DNA of 64,000 nt. It comes from JBBRUG01 sp038247995. Lineage in GTDB: Bacteria > Chloroflexota > Chloroflexia > Chloroflexales > Chloroflexaceae. Position 1 is the first letter of the stretch. Each line of letters starts with the position of its first letter. Under the pieces are notes generated by a model. It searched no databases and was not told the origin of the DNA. It was given only the letters and a program-made list of their open reading frames with translations. The stretch lies in assembly GCA_038247995.1 (NCBI GenBank), contig JBBRUG010000001.1, positions 8,842 through 72,841 on the forward strand, given 5' to 3'. The position numbers were made by a program, and so were the translations under genes. Shown one piece after another: positions 34,721-43,155 of the stretch.

Positions 34721-35716
34721 ATGCGCTTTTCAATTCGCTTCAACAACGACCTCCCAATCGGCGACTACCCCGCCCTGGCGCAGGCTGCCGAGGCGGCGGG
34801 TTTTGATCAGTTCTGGGTCAGCGACGATCTGTTCCTCTATGGCGTCTGGCCGATCCTGACTGCCTGCGCTATGGCTACCCGGCGCATCCAACTCGGCACC
34901 TGCATTGTCAACCCCTACACGGCCCATCCGGTCGAGATCGCGATGCAGGCTGCGGCCCTGGATACGTTGAGTGGCGGCCGCTTGAACGTAGGCATTGCCG
35001 CCGGGGCCGCCGAATTTTTGGGCTGGATCGGTATTGCGCAGGAGCGCCCGCTCGCCACAACGGCTGCGAGCCTGCGCCGCCTGCGTGCGCTCTTCGCCGG
35101 CGCTAGCGGCCCTTTCAGCGATGCCGGCCTGCCGGCATGGGGCGCCGAAGCGCATCTGCGCGTTTCTACACGGCCCATTCCGCTCTATCTTGGCGCGATG
35201 AGTCCGCGTATGCATCACCTGATCGGCACCCTCGCCGATGGTGGCCTGCCGCTGCTCTTCCCGCCCGAGCATTATGCTGTTGTCGCCGAGCGTGTGCGTG
35301 CCGGCGCCGCGGAGGTCGGGCGCGATCTTGCTCTGATTGACCTTGCCGCGTGCATCTGGGTGTCGATCGATGTCGACCGCCACAGCGCCGAAACGGCCCT
35401 GCGCCATAAACTGGCCTACTACGGCAATGCCATGAGCGACGAAGTGCTTATGCAGGTTGGCGTTACGCGCGCTGAAGTGCAAGCTGTCGCCGCCACGCTT
35501 GCCGCCACCAACAACCTCGCCAAGGCTGCGGCGCAGGTGCCGGCTGCAATGCTCCAGATCGGTATCGCCGGCGACGCTCCGGCCCTGATTACGCGCCTCG
35601 AACAGCTTGTCGCGCTTGGCGCAACCCACCTCAGCTTCGGCCCACCCCTCGGCCCCGATCCGCTTCAGGCGATTAATTTGCTTGGGCGGCATGTGCTGCC
35701 GCATTTTCGGGGGTAA
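34721..35716 (+). CDS. LLM-class flavin-dependent oxidoreductase (F420-type likely)
   Basis: TIM-barrel oxidoreductase of 331 residues in the bacterial-luciferase-like superfamily. It starts MRFSIRFNNDLPIGDYPALA, with FDQFWVSDDLFLYG, RIQLGTCIVNPYTAHPVEIA, LDTLSGGRLNVGIAAG and PIPLYLGAMSPRMHHLIG. These motifs fit the F420-dependent methylene-H4MPT-reductase-like subgroup better than FMN monooxygenases. The substrate is unknown. Confidence 0.88.
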   Translation: MRFSIRFNNDLPIGDYPALAQAAEAAGFDQFWVSDDLFLYGVWPILTACAMATRRIQLGTCIVNPYTAHPVEIAMQAAALDTLSGGRLNVGIAAGAAEFLGWIGIAQERPLATTAASLRRLRALFAGASGPFSDAGLPAWGAEAHLRVSTRPIPLYLGAMSPRMHHLIGTLADGGLPLLFPPEHYAVVAERVRAGAAEVGRDLALIDLAACIWVSIDVDRHSAETALRHKLAYYGNAMSDEVLMQVGVTRAEVQAVAATLAATNNLAKAAAQVPAAMLQIGIAGDAPALITRLEQLVALGATHLSFGPPLGPDPLQAINLLGRHVLPHFRG

Positions 35717-35984
35717 TGGCGGCTGGGCAGCCACGCCTTGAAGGACGCGGTTCATGCCGTGGGTCGCGGCAGCCGCCTGAAGGCCGCGCCGCTCCCGCTG
35801 CACGCATGCGGGCATTCGTGGTCGGTCTGCTCCGCCTGCGGGATCGGCCTTACCTCTGCGTTGTCCGCCCTCCGACCGATTGCCCCGCTCCACCAGTGGT
35901 GTTATACTTGCGCTATGACCATATGAATAAAGTAGTCACATAAACACAGTTGTGAGGATTTTCTTCTGACTCCTGGAGATCCCG

Positions 35985-36581
35985 ATGCCTCGTCCCTTCA
36001 GTGCAACCGAACGCGCTCAGATCCAGGCCGGCCTTCAGCAGGCGGCGCAAACCCTGATCGCGCAGCGCGGAATGCGCCATATCAATGTGGAAGATCTGAC
36101 TCGTGCGGTCGGGATCTCGAAGGGCGCGTTTTACCTGTTCTATGCGTCGAAGGAAGAACTCTTTTTTACCGTCATCGCTGCCTGGGAGGCCGACTATCAG
36201 GCGAGCCTGCTGAATGCGCTCAGCCCGGCGTCGGCAGCGCCCCGCGAGCGTGTTGCCGCGCTGCTGCGGCGTGCGGTTACACTCTGGCGTGAGCACCCGC
36301 TTTTCCGCCAGTTCAGCCGCGACGACTACGAATTGCTCATGCGCCGCCTGTCGCCCGCGCAGGTTGCTACTGCCGCCCAGACTGACTTGGATTTTGCCGC
36401 AGCCCTGATCGAGCGCTGGCACGCCGAGGGCATTGTTGTGCAGCATCCGCCGGCGATGGTGATGGCGCTGAGCCGGGCCCTGTTCTATGTCAGCCTGCAC
36501 AGCCCCGAGTTCGACCCGGCGATCTACCCCACTCTCCTCGACCGCCTGATTGCGATGACAGCGGTCGAGCTAGTTGGCTAA
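35985..36581 (+). CDS. TetR-family transcriptional regulator
   Basis: Repressor of 198 residues with an N-terminal helix-turn-helix (GMRHINVEDLTRAVGISKGAFYLFYASKEELF) and a helical ligand-binding domain. The start follows CTGGAG. It is directly followed by an ABC exporter (ATPase and two permeases), which it probably controls. The 269 bases upstream (35717-35984) carry no gene; a possible promoter overlaps ATATGAATAAAG near 35920. Confidence 0.9.
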   Translation: MPRPFSATERAQIQAGLQQAAQTLIAQRGMRHINVEDLTRAVGISKGAFYLFYASKEELFFTVIAAWEADYQASLLNALSPASAAPRERVAALLRRAVTLWREHPLFRQFSRDDYELLMRRLSPAQVATAAQTDLDFAAALIERWHAEGIVVQHPPAMVMALSRALFYVSLHSPEFDPAIYPTLLDRLIAMTAVELVG

Positions 36582-36591
36582 AGGAAAAACG

Positions 36592-37455
36592 ATGATCCAG
36601 GTCAATAACTTAACCTACCGCTATCCCGGCGCAGCGGCGGCGGCGATCAGCGAACTGACCTTCAGCATAGCGCCGGGTTCCATTTTTGGCTTTCTTGGGC
36701 CAAGCGGCGCCGGCAAAAGCACGACCCAGAAGATTCTCAATGGCTTGCTCAGCGGCTACACCGGCCATGCGGAGGTATTGGGCCGTGAGGTTTCGGCGTG
36801 GGGCAGCGCCTACTACGAGCAGATTGGGGTTGCCTTCGAGCTGCCCAACCACATGCAGAAGCTCACTGCACGCGAAAACCTGCGCTACTTCGCCGCGCTA
36901 TACAAAGGCCCCACGCTGCCGCCCGCCGCACTGCTCGCCCAGGTGGGCTTGGCGGCCGACGCCGATGTTCGGGTTGAGCGCTTCTCCAAAGGGATGCGTA
37001 TGCGGCTCAATGTCGCCCGCGCTTTGCTGCACCAGCCGGCCGTGCTCTTCCTCGATGAGCCGACCTCAGGCTTAGATCCGGTCAATGCGCAGCGCATCCG
37101 CGATCTGATCTGGGCGCAGCGTGATGCCGGGCGCACGATCTTTTTAACCACGCACTCAATGAGCATCGCCGACGAACTCTGCGATCAGGTGGCGATCCTG
37201 GTCGATGGCAAGATTGCCGCGATCGACACGCCGCGGGCGCTCAAATTGCGCTTCGGCGCGCCCACCGTGCGCGTGGAATATCAGCATGGCGTTGGGTTAA
37301 ATCAACGCGACTTCCTGCTTACTGAACTTGCCGACAGCCAATCGTTCGCCGATCTGTTGCGTAGCGGCACGATCCAGACTATCCACACCCAGGAAGCAAC
37401 GCTTGAGCAGGTGTTTGTACAGCTCACCGGGCGGATACTGCGGGCTGCGGGCTGA
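36592..37455 (+). CDS. ABC transporter ATPase (drug/ABC-2 exporter type)
   Basis: Cytoplasmic ATPase of 287 residues: Walker A GPSGAGKST, Q-loop GVAFELPNHMQ, signature FSKGMRMRLNVARAL (SKGM in place of SGGQ), Walker B VLFLDEPTSGLD and H-loop TTHSMS. A C-terminal domain of about 70 residues is typical of DrrA/CcmA-like exporters. RBS AAAGGAA. The last codons (LRAAG and stop) come from a GCTGCGG heptamer repeat. It works with the two permeases downstream. Confidence 0.93.
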   Translation: MIQVNNLTYRYPGAAAAAISELTFSIAPGSIFGFLGPSGAGKSTTQKILNGLLSGYTGHAEVLGREVSAWGSAYYEQIGVAFELPNHMQKLTARENLRYFAALYKGPTLPPAALLAQVGLAADADVRVERFSKGMRMRLNVARALLHQPAVLFLDEPTSGLDPVNAQRIRDLIWAQRDAGRTIFLTTHSMSIADELCDQVAILVDGKIAAIDTPRALKLRFGAPTVRVEYQHGVGLNQRDFLLTELADSQSFADLLRSGTIQTIHTQEATLEQVFVQLTGRILRAAG

Positions 37456-37494
37456 GAGCGAATCCAAGCATCACTTGTCACTTGGAGTACATCA

Positions 37495-38211
37495 ATGCGT
37501 CGTTTAGGCGTAACCCTATTCTGGGATGTTCAGTTGCAACTGCGCAACGGTTTTTATGGCGCCGCCGCCTTCGTGTTGCTCTGCTGGGCGGCCTTGCTTA
37601 GCCTGGTGCCGGGCGCGGCAATGCGTTGGGCGCTGCCGCCGTTGATCCTGGGCAACCTGGTGCTGGGCAGTTTCTATTTTGTGGGCGGCCTAGTGCTGTT
37701 GGAGCGCGCCGAGGGTTCGCTGACGGCGCGTACCGTAACCCCGCTGCGCCCCAGCGAATATTTGGCTGCGAAGGTTGGGTCATTGGCGCTGCTCTGTGTG
37801 CTCGAAAGCACCCTGCTTGCACTGCTCTTTGTGGGGCCGAGTTTCGCCCTGGCGCCGTTTCTCGCCGGTGTAATCAGCGGTGCCGTGTTGCTGACGCTGG
37901 CCGGATTCAGCACTGTGGTGCGCTTCGCGTCGATCAACGAATATCTAATGCCTTCGGTGCTGATAACCGCCGTGCTGACGTTGCCACTCGTCGGTTATGT
38001 CGGCGGTTGGACAGCCTGGCCGCTCTATCTGCACCCCTTCACGCCGGCGCTTGTGCTCGTGGAGGCCGCCTTTGCGCCGGTTGCGTCGTGGAAGATTGGG
38101 TATGGGCTTGGGGTGGGAATGCTCTGGATCGGGTTGGCCGTCTGGCTGGCCCGCCGTGATTTTCGGCGCTACGTGCGCGGTGACGGTCTTGCCGAAGGAG
38201 CCTTCAGATGA
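37495..38211 (+). CDS. ABC-2 type exporter permease
   Basis: Membrane protein of 238 residues with six predicted segments, for example AAAFVLLCWAALLSLVPGAA and VLITAVLTLPLVGYVGGWTAWPLYL. The cytoplasmic loop LLERAEGSLTARTVTPLRPSEYLAAKV is typical of DrrB-like permeases. It overlaps the next permease gene by four bases (ATGA), suggesting a heterodimer. The substrate may be a drug or lipid. Confidence 0.87.
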   Translation: MRRLGVTLFWDVQLQLRNGFYGAAAFVLLCWAALLSLVPGAAMRWALPPLILGNLVLGSFYFVGGLVLLERAEGSLTARTVTPLRPSEYLAAKVGSLALLCVLESTLLALLFVGPSFALAPFLAGVISGAVLLTLAGFSTVVRFASINEYLMPSVLITAVLTLPLVGYVGGWTAWPLYLHPFTPALVLVEAAFAPVASWKIGYGLGVGMLWIGLAVWLARRDFRRYVRGDGLAEGAFR

Positions 38212-38936
38212 ACACGCTCACGTTAATTCGTGTGCTTGGCCCGCTCGATGCGCGTGGGGTTGGGCGCGATGCATTGTTGCGCTGGCTGGTTGTAATGCCG
38301 GTCGGGATCGCTCTGGCAATTCGGGGGGTGTTACCGGCCCTGCTCGAACGCGCCGTGCCGCTACTGCCCTTCGACTTGATGGCTTTTTATGCGCCGCTCA
38401 TGGCCTACGTGTTACTGCTGATCACGCCCCTGCTGGCCGGCATGGTGATCGGCTTTCAACTGCTCGATCAGCGCGACGACGGCGTGCTCGATGCGTTGCG
38501 AATTACGCCGCCCCGCCTGCGCGGCTACCTAGCCTACAAACTGGCCCTGCCGATCCTGGTCGGCGTCGGCCTCACGCTGATCACCTTCCCGCTGGCCGGG
38601 TTGAGCATCGGTGGGCCGGGCGCGTTACTCATCGCTGCTGTGGGTATCGCGCCGCATGGGCCGTTGTTCGCGCTCTTCCTGGTCGCCTTCGCCACGAACA
38701 AAGTCCAGGGCTTTGCGCTGACCAAAATGAGTAACGTGCTGCTCATGCTCCCGCTTGCCGCTGCCTTCGCCCCAGCGGCATGGCACCCGTTGCTCGCCAT
38801 CGCGCCCGGCTACTGGCCCGCCCAACTGCTCTGGACGCTGCAAAGCGGCGGCACCGGCGCGCCGATCTACCTGGCCGCCGCGCTGGCCTATCAACTTCTG
38901 ATCGGCTGGGCGCTGCTGCGGCGGATTGAACGCTGA
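38208..38936 (+). CDS. ABC-2 type exporter permease, second subunit
   Basis: Membrane protein of 242 residues, similar in layout to its neighbour: six segments and the loop LLDQRDDGVLDALRITPPRLRGYLAYKL. ATGA overlap with the upstream permease gene. ATPase, permease and permease make a complete exporter under the TetR regulator. Confidence 0.87.
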   Translation: MNTLTLIRVLGPLDARGVGRDALLRWLVVMPVGIALAIRGVLPALLERAVPLLPFDLMAFYAPLMAYVLLLITPLLAGMVIGFQLLDQRDDGVLDALRITPPRLRGYLAYKLALPILVGVGLTLITFPLAGLSIGGPGALLIAAVGIAPHGPLFALFLVAFATNKVQGFALTKMSNVLLMLPLAAAFAPAAWHPLLAIAPGYWPAQLLWTLQSGGTGAPIYLAAALAYQLLIGWALLRRIER

Positions 38937-39007
38937 TGTTCGCATGGTACAGACGCCTCGCCGCCCGCATCCAGATAATCTGCGCAATCTGCGGATCTCT
39001 TTACCGC

Positions 39008-39799
39008 TCAAATCTCCTTCAGCGCCCCACGTAAGTCCAAAGCACTCCCACCTACTAGCGGCGCCAGCGGCGTGATCGAGACATAGCCGGTACGTACGGC
39101 GCCGTCGTCGGTATGCTCGGCGAACGTCGGTACCCGATCGCGTTGATAGGTGAAACTGAGCGCACGTTTATCATCGGCGTCGGGCGCGCCAATAGCTACA
39201 TCGATCACACTGCCATAAAAAAAGCCCGACAGTTCGGTCTGCCGAAAACCGCGTATATCGTTCAGATCATGCACGTGGGGCACATTCACATTCAGCACCA
39301 GCGGACCATTGCCGCGCATCCGCTCCAGCAGCGGGAAGCTGCGCACCGCTACCCAGGCCGCGGTTGCCCAGGGCATCGGCGCATCGCCCTTAAATTGCTG
39401 CGAAATGGCCAGTGCCGGCAATCCGTAGAGCGCGCCGATCATCGCCGCGCCGACGGTGCCGCTGAGCAAGACATTCGTGCCCGTGTTTAAGCCGCGGTTA
39501 ATCCCCGACACAATCACATCCGGTCGCGGGCCAAGATCGCCGAGCAGGCCCACCGTAACACAGGCTACCGGCGTGCCTTCAACCGCAAAAGCCGCAATCT
39601 CGGCGTGCGCCGGATCGGGCGCCGGCACCGCCCGCACATGTGGATTGCGCCGAGGCGGCAGACTCATGCTCATTCCGCTCTGCTCTTCGAGCGGCGCAAT
39701 GATTGTCACCGTCCCTAGCCCGGCTTCGTGCAGCGCTCCCGCCAGCGCCCATAAGCCCGGGCTATCGATCCCGTCGTCGTTGGTTACCAAAATATGCAT
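39008..39799 (-). CDS. surE: 5'/3'-nucleotidase SurE
   Basis: Survival protein SurE, a metal-dependent nucleoside 5'/3'-monophosphatase, 263 residues. The metal-binding start MHILVTNDDGIDSPGL and the Asn motif VSGINRGLNTGTNVLLSGTVGAA are complete, as are LVLNVNVP and DDGAVRTGYVSITPL. It is cytoplasmic, single and convergent with the ABC exporter. Confidence 0.96.
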   Translation of the reverse strand: MHILVTNDDGIDSPGLWALAGALHEAGLGTVTIIAPLEEQSGMSMSLPPRRNPHVRAVPAPDPAHAEIAAFAVEGTPVACVTVGLLGDLGPRPDVIVSGINRGLNTGTNVLLSGTVGAAMIGALYGLPALAISQQFKGDAPMPWATAAWVAVRSFPLLERMRGNGPLVLNVNVPHVHDLNDIRGFRQTELSGFFYGSVIDVAIGAPDADDKRALSFTYQRDRVPTFAEHTDDGAVRTGYVSITPLAPLVGGSALDLRGALKEI

Positions 39800-39883
39800 C
39801 AGCTACTCCTTGTTTACCGCTCCAGAATTGTTTATTGCACAGGGTAAAGATTGTTGCGCGGGCTGCGCCCCAACCCTCCGCGG

Positions 39884-39960
39884 CGGCGATCGGCGATCGG
39901 CGCTCGGCGATCGGCGCTCGCCGATCGCCGATCGGTTATCGGCGATCGGCTATCGGTTAT
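39884..39960. repeat. Heptamer array of 11 units (CGGCGAT family)
   Basis: Eleven contiguous 7-base units: CGGCGAT with variants CGGCGCT, CGCCGAT, CGGTTAT and CGGCTAT. Register is kept throughout while sequence drifts. The array contains the stop codon of the MFS gene (39957-39959). Confidence 0.95.
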
Positions 39961-41243
39961 CCCGTTACCTCGACCGGCGCCTTCCCGATGCCCATGTTCA
40001 AGTACAATGCTGCGCCGATCAACCGCAACGTTCCGGCGGCGATCAACGCTACAAACAGTCCGGCGGTGTCGGCGAGAATTGTTCCGATCAGCGGCATCAT
40101 GAACAACGCGGTGTTTTGCAGCGTCTGGTAGAGGCCGATATAGCTGGCCTGATGATCCGGCGGCACGCTGCTTAACACCAAATCGAAGTGAACTAACTCG
40201 TTGCCTGCCGCAAAAAAGCCGACTAGCCCGGCCAAAATCGCCAGCAAGAGGATCGAATTGGTTGCTGCAACGGCAAAGGGGTACACCGCCATGCCGAAGC
40301 TGCTCAGCAGGAGCACCCGACCGATCCCGAGCCGCCGGGTTAGGATCGACCAGATCGTATAGGCGACAACCAGCACGCCGCTGCCGACGGTCGCAATCAA
40401 GCCGATCGCGGCATCGTCGGCGCCGACGACACGCACATAGTAGAGCGGCAAGAGTGGAATGAGCATCGCTGCACCGGCGCGGAACACAAAGGCGCTGGCG
40501 GCGAAGCGGAGGAAAGCCGGCGGCGCCTCGCGCAGTTGGGTGCGCAGGGAGTCGAACCGTTCGCCAAGCGAGCGGCGCTGCTTTGCGGGGATGACCCCTA
40601 GCGCCGGTCGATCAGGCAGTTCAATCGAGCGGGAGAAAATAAAGCTCAGCAGGCCGCCGAAAAATGAGCCGATGAACACGATTTGATAATTTAGTGGAAA
40701 GCTGATCCGAGTGAGGATCTGGCCCACAATCGCCACTGTGATCGCCGTCATCGCCCCCAGGCTCGACCAGCGCAGGCTCATGAGGAAGAAGCGGCGGCGC
40801 GGGCCGGCTACTGCGCCCATTACTACGGTGAACGCGACATTCATGAACGTGTTCGGCACGGTGGCGCAGGCCCAGATGATCACCACGGCCCAGGGGACGA
40901 ACTCCAGCGGGATCACAAACGGCAACAGGCCGAAGATCGCATACGACCAGAGCACCCAGACGCGCATGCCTGAATACCAGGGCACGATTTGGCGCTGACG
41001 TTCCAGAAAGCGGCCAATTGGCACGGCGAGCAGCGCGCCGGTGAGCGCCGGCAGCGACGTAATCAGCCCTACCAACAGGCTTGATGCGCCGAGGCGAGCT
41101 AAAAATACGGCCAGGAACGTGCCGACGCCGGTGACGATTCCGACGCCGATGCCGTCGATTAAGACATTCCGTACATTCCGATCAGCAACGCTGCGTGGGC
41201 GGAGAATGGCGCGCAGTTCACTATTGGGGAGACGCAGAGACAT
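39957..41243 (-). CDS. MFS transporter
   Basis: Major-facilitator protein of about 428 residues with 12 predicted membrane segments. The first is VLIDGIGVGIVTGVGTFLAVFLARLGASS. A basic loop follows the second segment (PIGRFLERQRQIV), and the halves are joined by the hydrophilic stretch RSIELPDRPALGVIPAKQRR. No substrate is suggested by the sequence. I chose the ATG at 41243 (MSLRLPNSE); one at 41255 adds four residues. The stop lies in the heptamer array. Confidence 0.87.
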   Translation of the reverse strand: MSLRLPNSELRAILRPRSVADRNVRNVLIDGIGVGIVTGVGTFLAVFLARLGASSLLVGLITSLPALTGALLAVPIGRFLERQRQIVPWYSGMRVWVLWSYAIFGLLPFVIPLEFVPWAVVIIWACATVPNTFMNVAFTVVMGAVAGPRRRFFLMSLRWSSLGAMTAITVAIVGQILTRISFPLNYQIVFIGSFFGGLLSFIFSRSIELPDRPALGVIPAKQRRSLGERFDSLRTQLREAPPAFLRFAASAFVFRAGAAMLIPLLPLYYVRVVGADDAAIGLIATVGSGVLVVAYTIWSILTRRLGIGRVLLLSSFGMAVYPFAVAATNSILLLAILAGLVGFFAAGNELVHFDLVLSSVPPDHQASYIGLYQTLQNTALFMMPLIGTILADTAGLFVALIAAGTLRLIGAALYLNMGIGKAPVEVTG

Positions 41244-41369
41244 ACACCTGATCACTGTGGCTGTACCGGGTTAGCCGGCGCGAACATGTTCAGGCAGTAT
41301 ACCGCAGTTTGTTTGTTCTTCCGGCGGTGCGCCGAGCCGTTTGCAGGGCGGCGCTGCCCCCTGCAACCC

Positions 41370-41671
41370 CCGCTGGAGGGCCGTGCCGCCCTCCAGACCA
41401 CCCCGCATGGGTGGCCGCAGTGTGCCGCTTGGCCCGTTGCCATGCCTTTACGCGCTGACGCGCCACATATTGACTACGGTCTACCTGATTATTTTTTGCA
41501 CCTATGGGCATGAATGAACCGCCCATCGGCGGTGTGCCGCCGCGCTCGCCCGCGCGTGAGCGCGCACGGGCATAACCCGCCCGCCGTGTTCGTCGGAGCG
41601 CGCTCACGTTAGGGTCCAGGGGCGAAGCCCCGGCCGGGGGAGTCCAGAGGGGCGAAGGTTCGCCCCTCTGG
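41370..41671. repeat. REP-like hairpins in the gene-free stretch before the chlorosome cluster
   Basis: The 41244-41758 gap holds no convincing gene. It has CTGGAGGGC/GCCCTCCAG near 41370-41399, GGGGCGAAGCCCC near 41620, and CCAGAGGGGCGAA (41644-41656) pairing with TTCGCCCCTCTGG (41659-41671). These GC-rich hairpins look like dispersed extragenic repeats. Confidence 0.75.
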
Positions 41672-41672
41672 C

Positions 41673-41765
41673 GCGGGCACGGGGCGCGTAGCCCCGCCGA
41701 AACGCAGGCACGGGGCGCGTAGCCCCGCTAGAGCGCAGGCGCGGGGCGCGCAGCCTCGCTAGAGC
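41673..41765. repeat. Three tandem 31-bp repeats overlapping a stop codon
   Basis: Units start at 41673, 41704 and 41735, each carrying the small hairpin CGGGGCGCGTAGCCCCG or a variant. The third unit includes the stop and last codons of the alpha/beta-hydrolase gene. There are no spacers, so it is not a CRISPR array. Confidence 0.93.
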
Positions 41766-42610
41766 GCCTCAATCCACGGCAGCAAGATTTCCAAACACGC
41801 CTCGGGCGTCTCATCAAAGGCGCAGTGGCCGCTTTCAGGAATGATCGCGATGTCGGCCTGGGGAATGAGCGTGCGCTTGAAGTATTCAGCGAGGGCGACT
41901 GGCACTGAGCGATCTTCGGCGCCCCACAGCAGCAGCGTAGGCACTTTGATCGCGCCGCGCTCGGCTGCGAGGAAGAGGCGGGGGAAGGCGCGGGTTACGG
42001 CCAGGTAGGCCGCCGGGCCGCCGGGGCGGCGCAGTGGGGCGGCAAACTGCTCAACCAGTTCGGGCGTTACGCGCTCTTTGCGGTAGTACGCCGCGAGCAA
42101 CCCCTGGCGGGCGCCGCGCTCGTTGGCGATCACGCCGGCCAGCGTTTCACCGATACCCGGCGCACGGGCAACGGAAAAGAAGAAGTTGTCGAGCGTCGAA
42201 GGCTGGTTGCGCGAGTCGTTGAGGCCGGTTGTGGCCGTCAGCACTAACCCCTGCACGAGAAACGGGTAACTGATCGTGAGCTGTGCCGCAACCATGCCGC
42301 CCATCGAGTGACCGACGACAATCGCCGGGCCTGGACAGACAGCGGCGATAAACTCGGCGACCTGGGCGGCCCAGAGGTCGCGGGAAGGCGGTTCAGACGG
42401 GATGGCCGAGCGCCCGAAGAAGTGTAGGTCGAGCGCATAGAGCGTATGCTGCTCTGCAATCGGCCGCATGATTGCCCGCCAGTGCTCAATCATGGCGCCG
42501 TAGCCGTGAATGAGCAGCACCGGCAGGCCCCGTTTCGGCCCCGACTCCCAGTAGCGCACGGCGCCGTAGCGGCCTGCAAACCAGCGCTCAACGATGGTAT
42601 TGGTATTCAT
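41759..42610 (-). CDS. Alpha/beta hydrolase (BchO-like possible)
   Basis: Hydrolase of 283 residues: VLLIHGYGAMIEHW (oxyanion), nucleophile elbow VVGHSMGGM, acid in LLWGAEDRSVP and catalytic His in PESGHCAFDE. The layout is like BchO of phototrophs and like many small esterases. The start at 42610 is seven bases after the SRPBCC gene, so it is the last gene of the chlorosome supercluster. A role in pigment or lipid chemistry is inferred from place only. Confidence 0.85.
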   Translation of the reverse strand: MNTNTIVERWFAGRYGAVRYWESGPKRGLPVLLIHGYGAMIEHWRAIMRPIAEQHTLYALDLHFFGRSAIPSEPPSRDLWAAQVAEFIAAVCPGPAIVVGHSMGGMVAAQLTISYPFLVQGLVLTATTGLNDSRNQPSTLDNFFFSVARAPGIGETLAGVIANERGARQGLLAAYYRKERVTPELVEQFAAPLRRPGGPAAYLAVTRAFPRLFLAAERGAIKVPTLLLWGAEDRSVPVALAEYFKRTLIPQADIAIIPESGHCAFDETPEACLEILLPWIEAL

Positions 42611-42617
42611 GCCTGTG

Positions 42618-43106
42618 CTACCGTTCGATGGTGATGCGCTGGGCATTGGGCACACTGCTCTGCGCAACGGATGCCGGCGGGCCTTCAATCATGCGCCGCA
42701 GCCGATCGAGCTGGATGCGCATGTCGAGTTCGGCGAGCAGCCGCCCAATCCCGACGAAAAACACGCGCAGCGACGCATTGGATACTTCGTACTCCACGCG
42801 ATTCTGCACTACTGTGCGCGAACCGTCGCTAAACCAGCGCCAGAGTTCCTGGCCGCGCCAGAGCCCGCTGATCGTGAGCAGGATGTGGCCGGCGTCACGC
42901 TCGGCAACGCTATACTCGGCGCCGGCGAGCGCCAGCGACTTGAGCCGCATGCGGTGCAGGCTGCCGAGCGTCATCAGGTCGCCCTCCAGCGGCTCCAGAA
43001 TCACGAGCGGCGAGCGCCATTGGTCGAGCAGTTCCGGTGTGGTCAGCCAGCGCTCAACGACATCCGGCGTGGTGTTGATCGAGACCCATTCTTCTTGTGT
43101 AATCAT
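42618..43106 (-). CDS. SRPBCC/polyketide-cyclase-like protein in the chlorosome cluster
   Basis: Protein of 162 residues with the START-like cavity fold (ITQEEWVSINTTPDVVERWLTTPELLDQW at the N-terminus, then beta strands and a long C-terminal helix FFVGIGRLLAELDMRIQLDRLRRMI). Such proteins bind hydrophobic ligands. From memory, Chloroflexus has a chlorosome protein gene (csmP) at about this distance from csmN, so this could be CsmP, but I cannot confirm it. It lies between the NDH-2-like gene and the hydrolase. Confidence 0.75.
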   Translation of the reverse strand: MITQEEWVSINTTPDVVERWLTTPELLDQWRSPLVILEPLEGDLMTLGSLHRMRLKSLALAGAEYSVAERDAGHILLTISGLWRGQELWRWFSDGSRTVVQNRVEYEVSNASLRVFFVGIGRLLAELDMRIQLDRLRRMIEGPPASVAQSSVPNAQRITIER

Positions 43107-43155
43107 AGTAGCCTTGGCGTGGGGCCGACGTGGGTAGTGCGGCCTTTACGGTTCA

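Noticed and set aside
41286..41513. Small plus-strand frame in the gap before the chlorosome cluster
   Set aside because: It runs through hairpin repeats, lacks a ribosome site, and resembles no protein family.
41673..41765. Short regularly spaced repeats considered as a CRISPR array
   Set aside because: The three 31-base units are directly adjacent with no unique spacers, overlap a coding end, and there are no cas genes. The csm names here mean chlorosome proteins, not CRISPR Csm.
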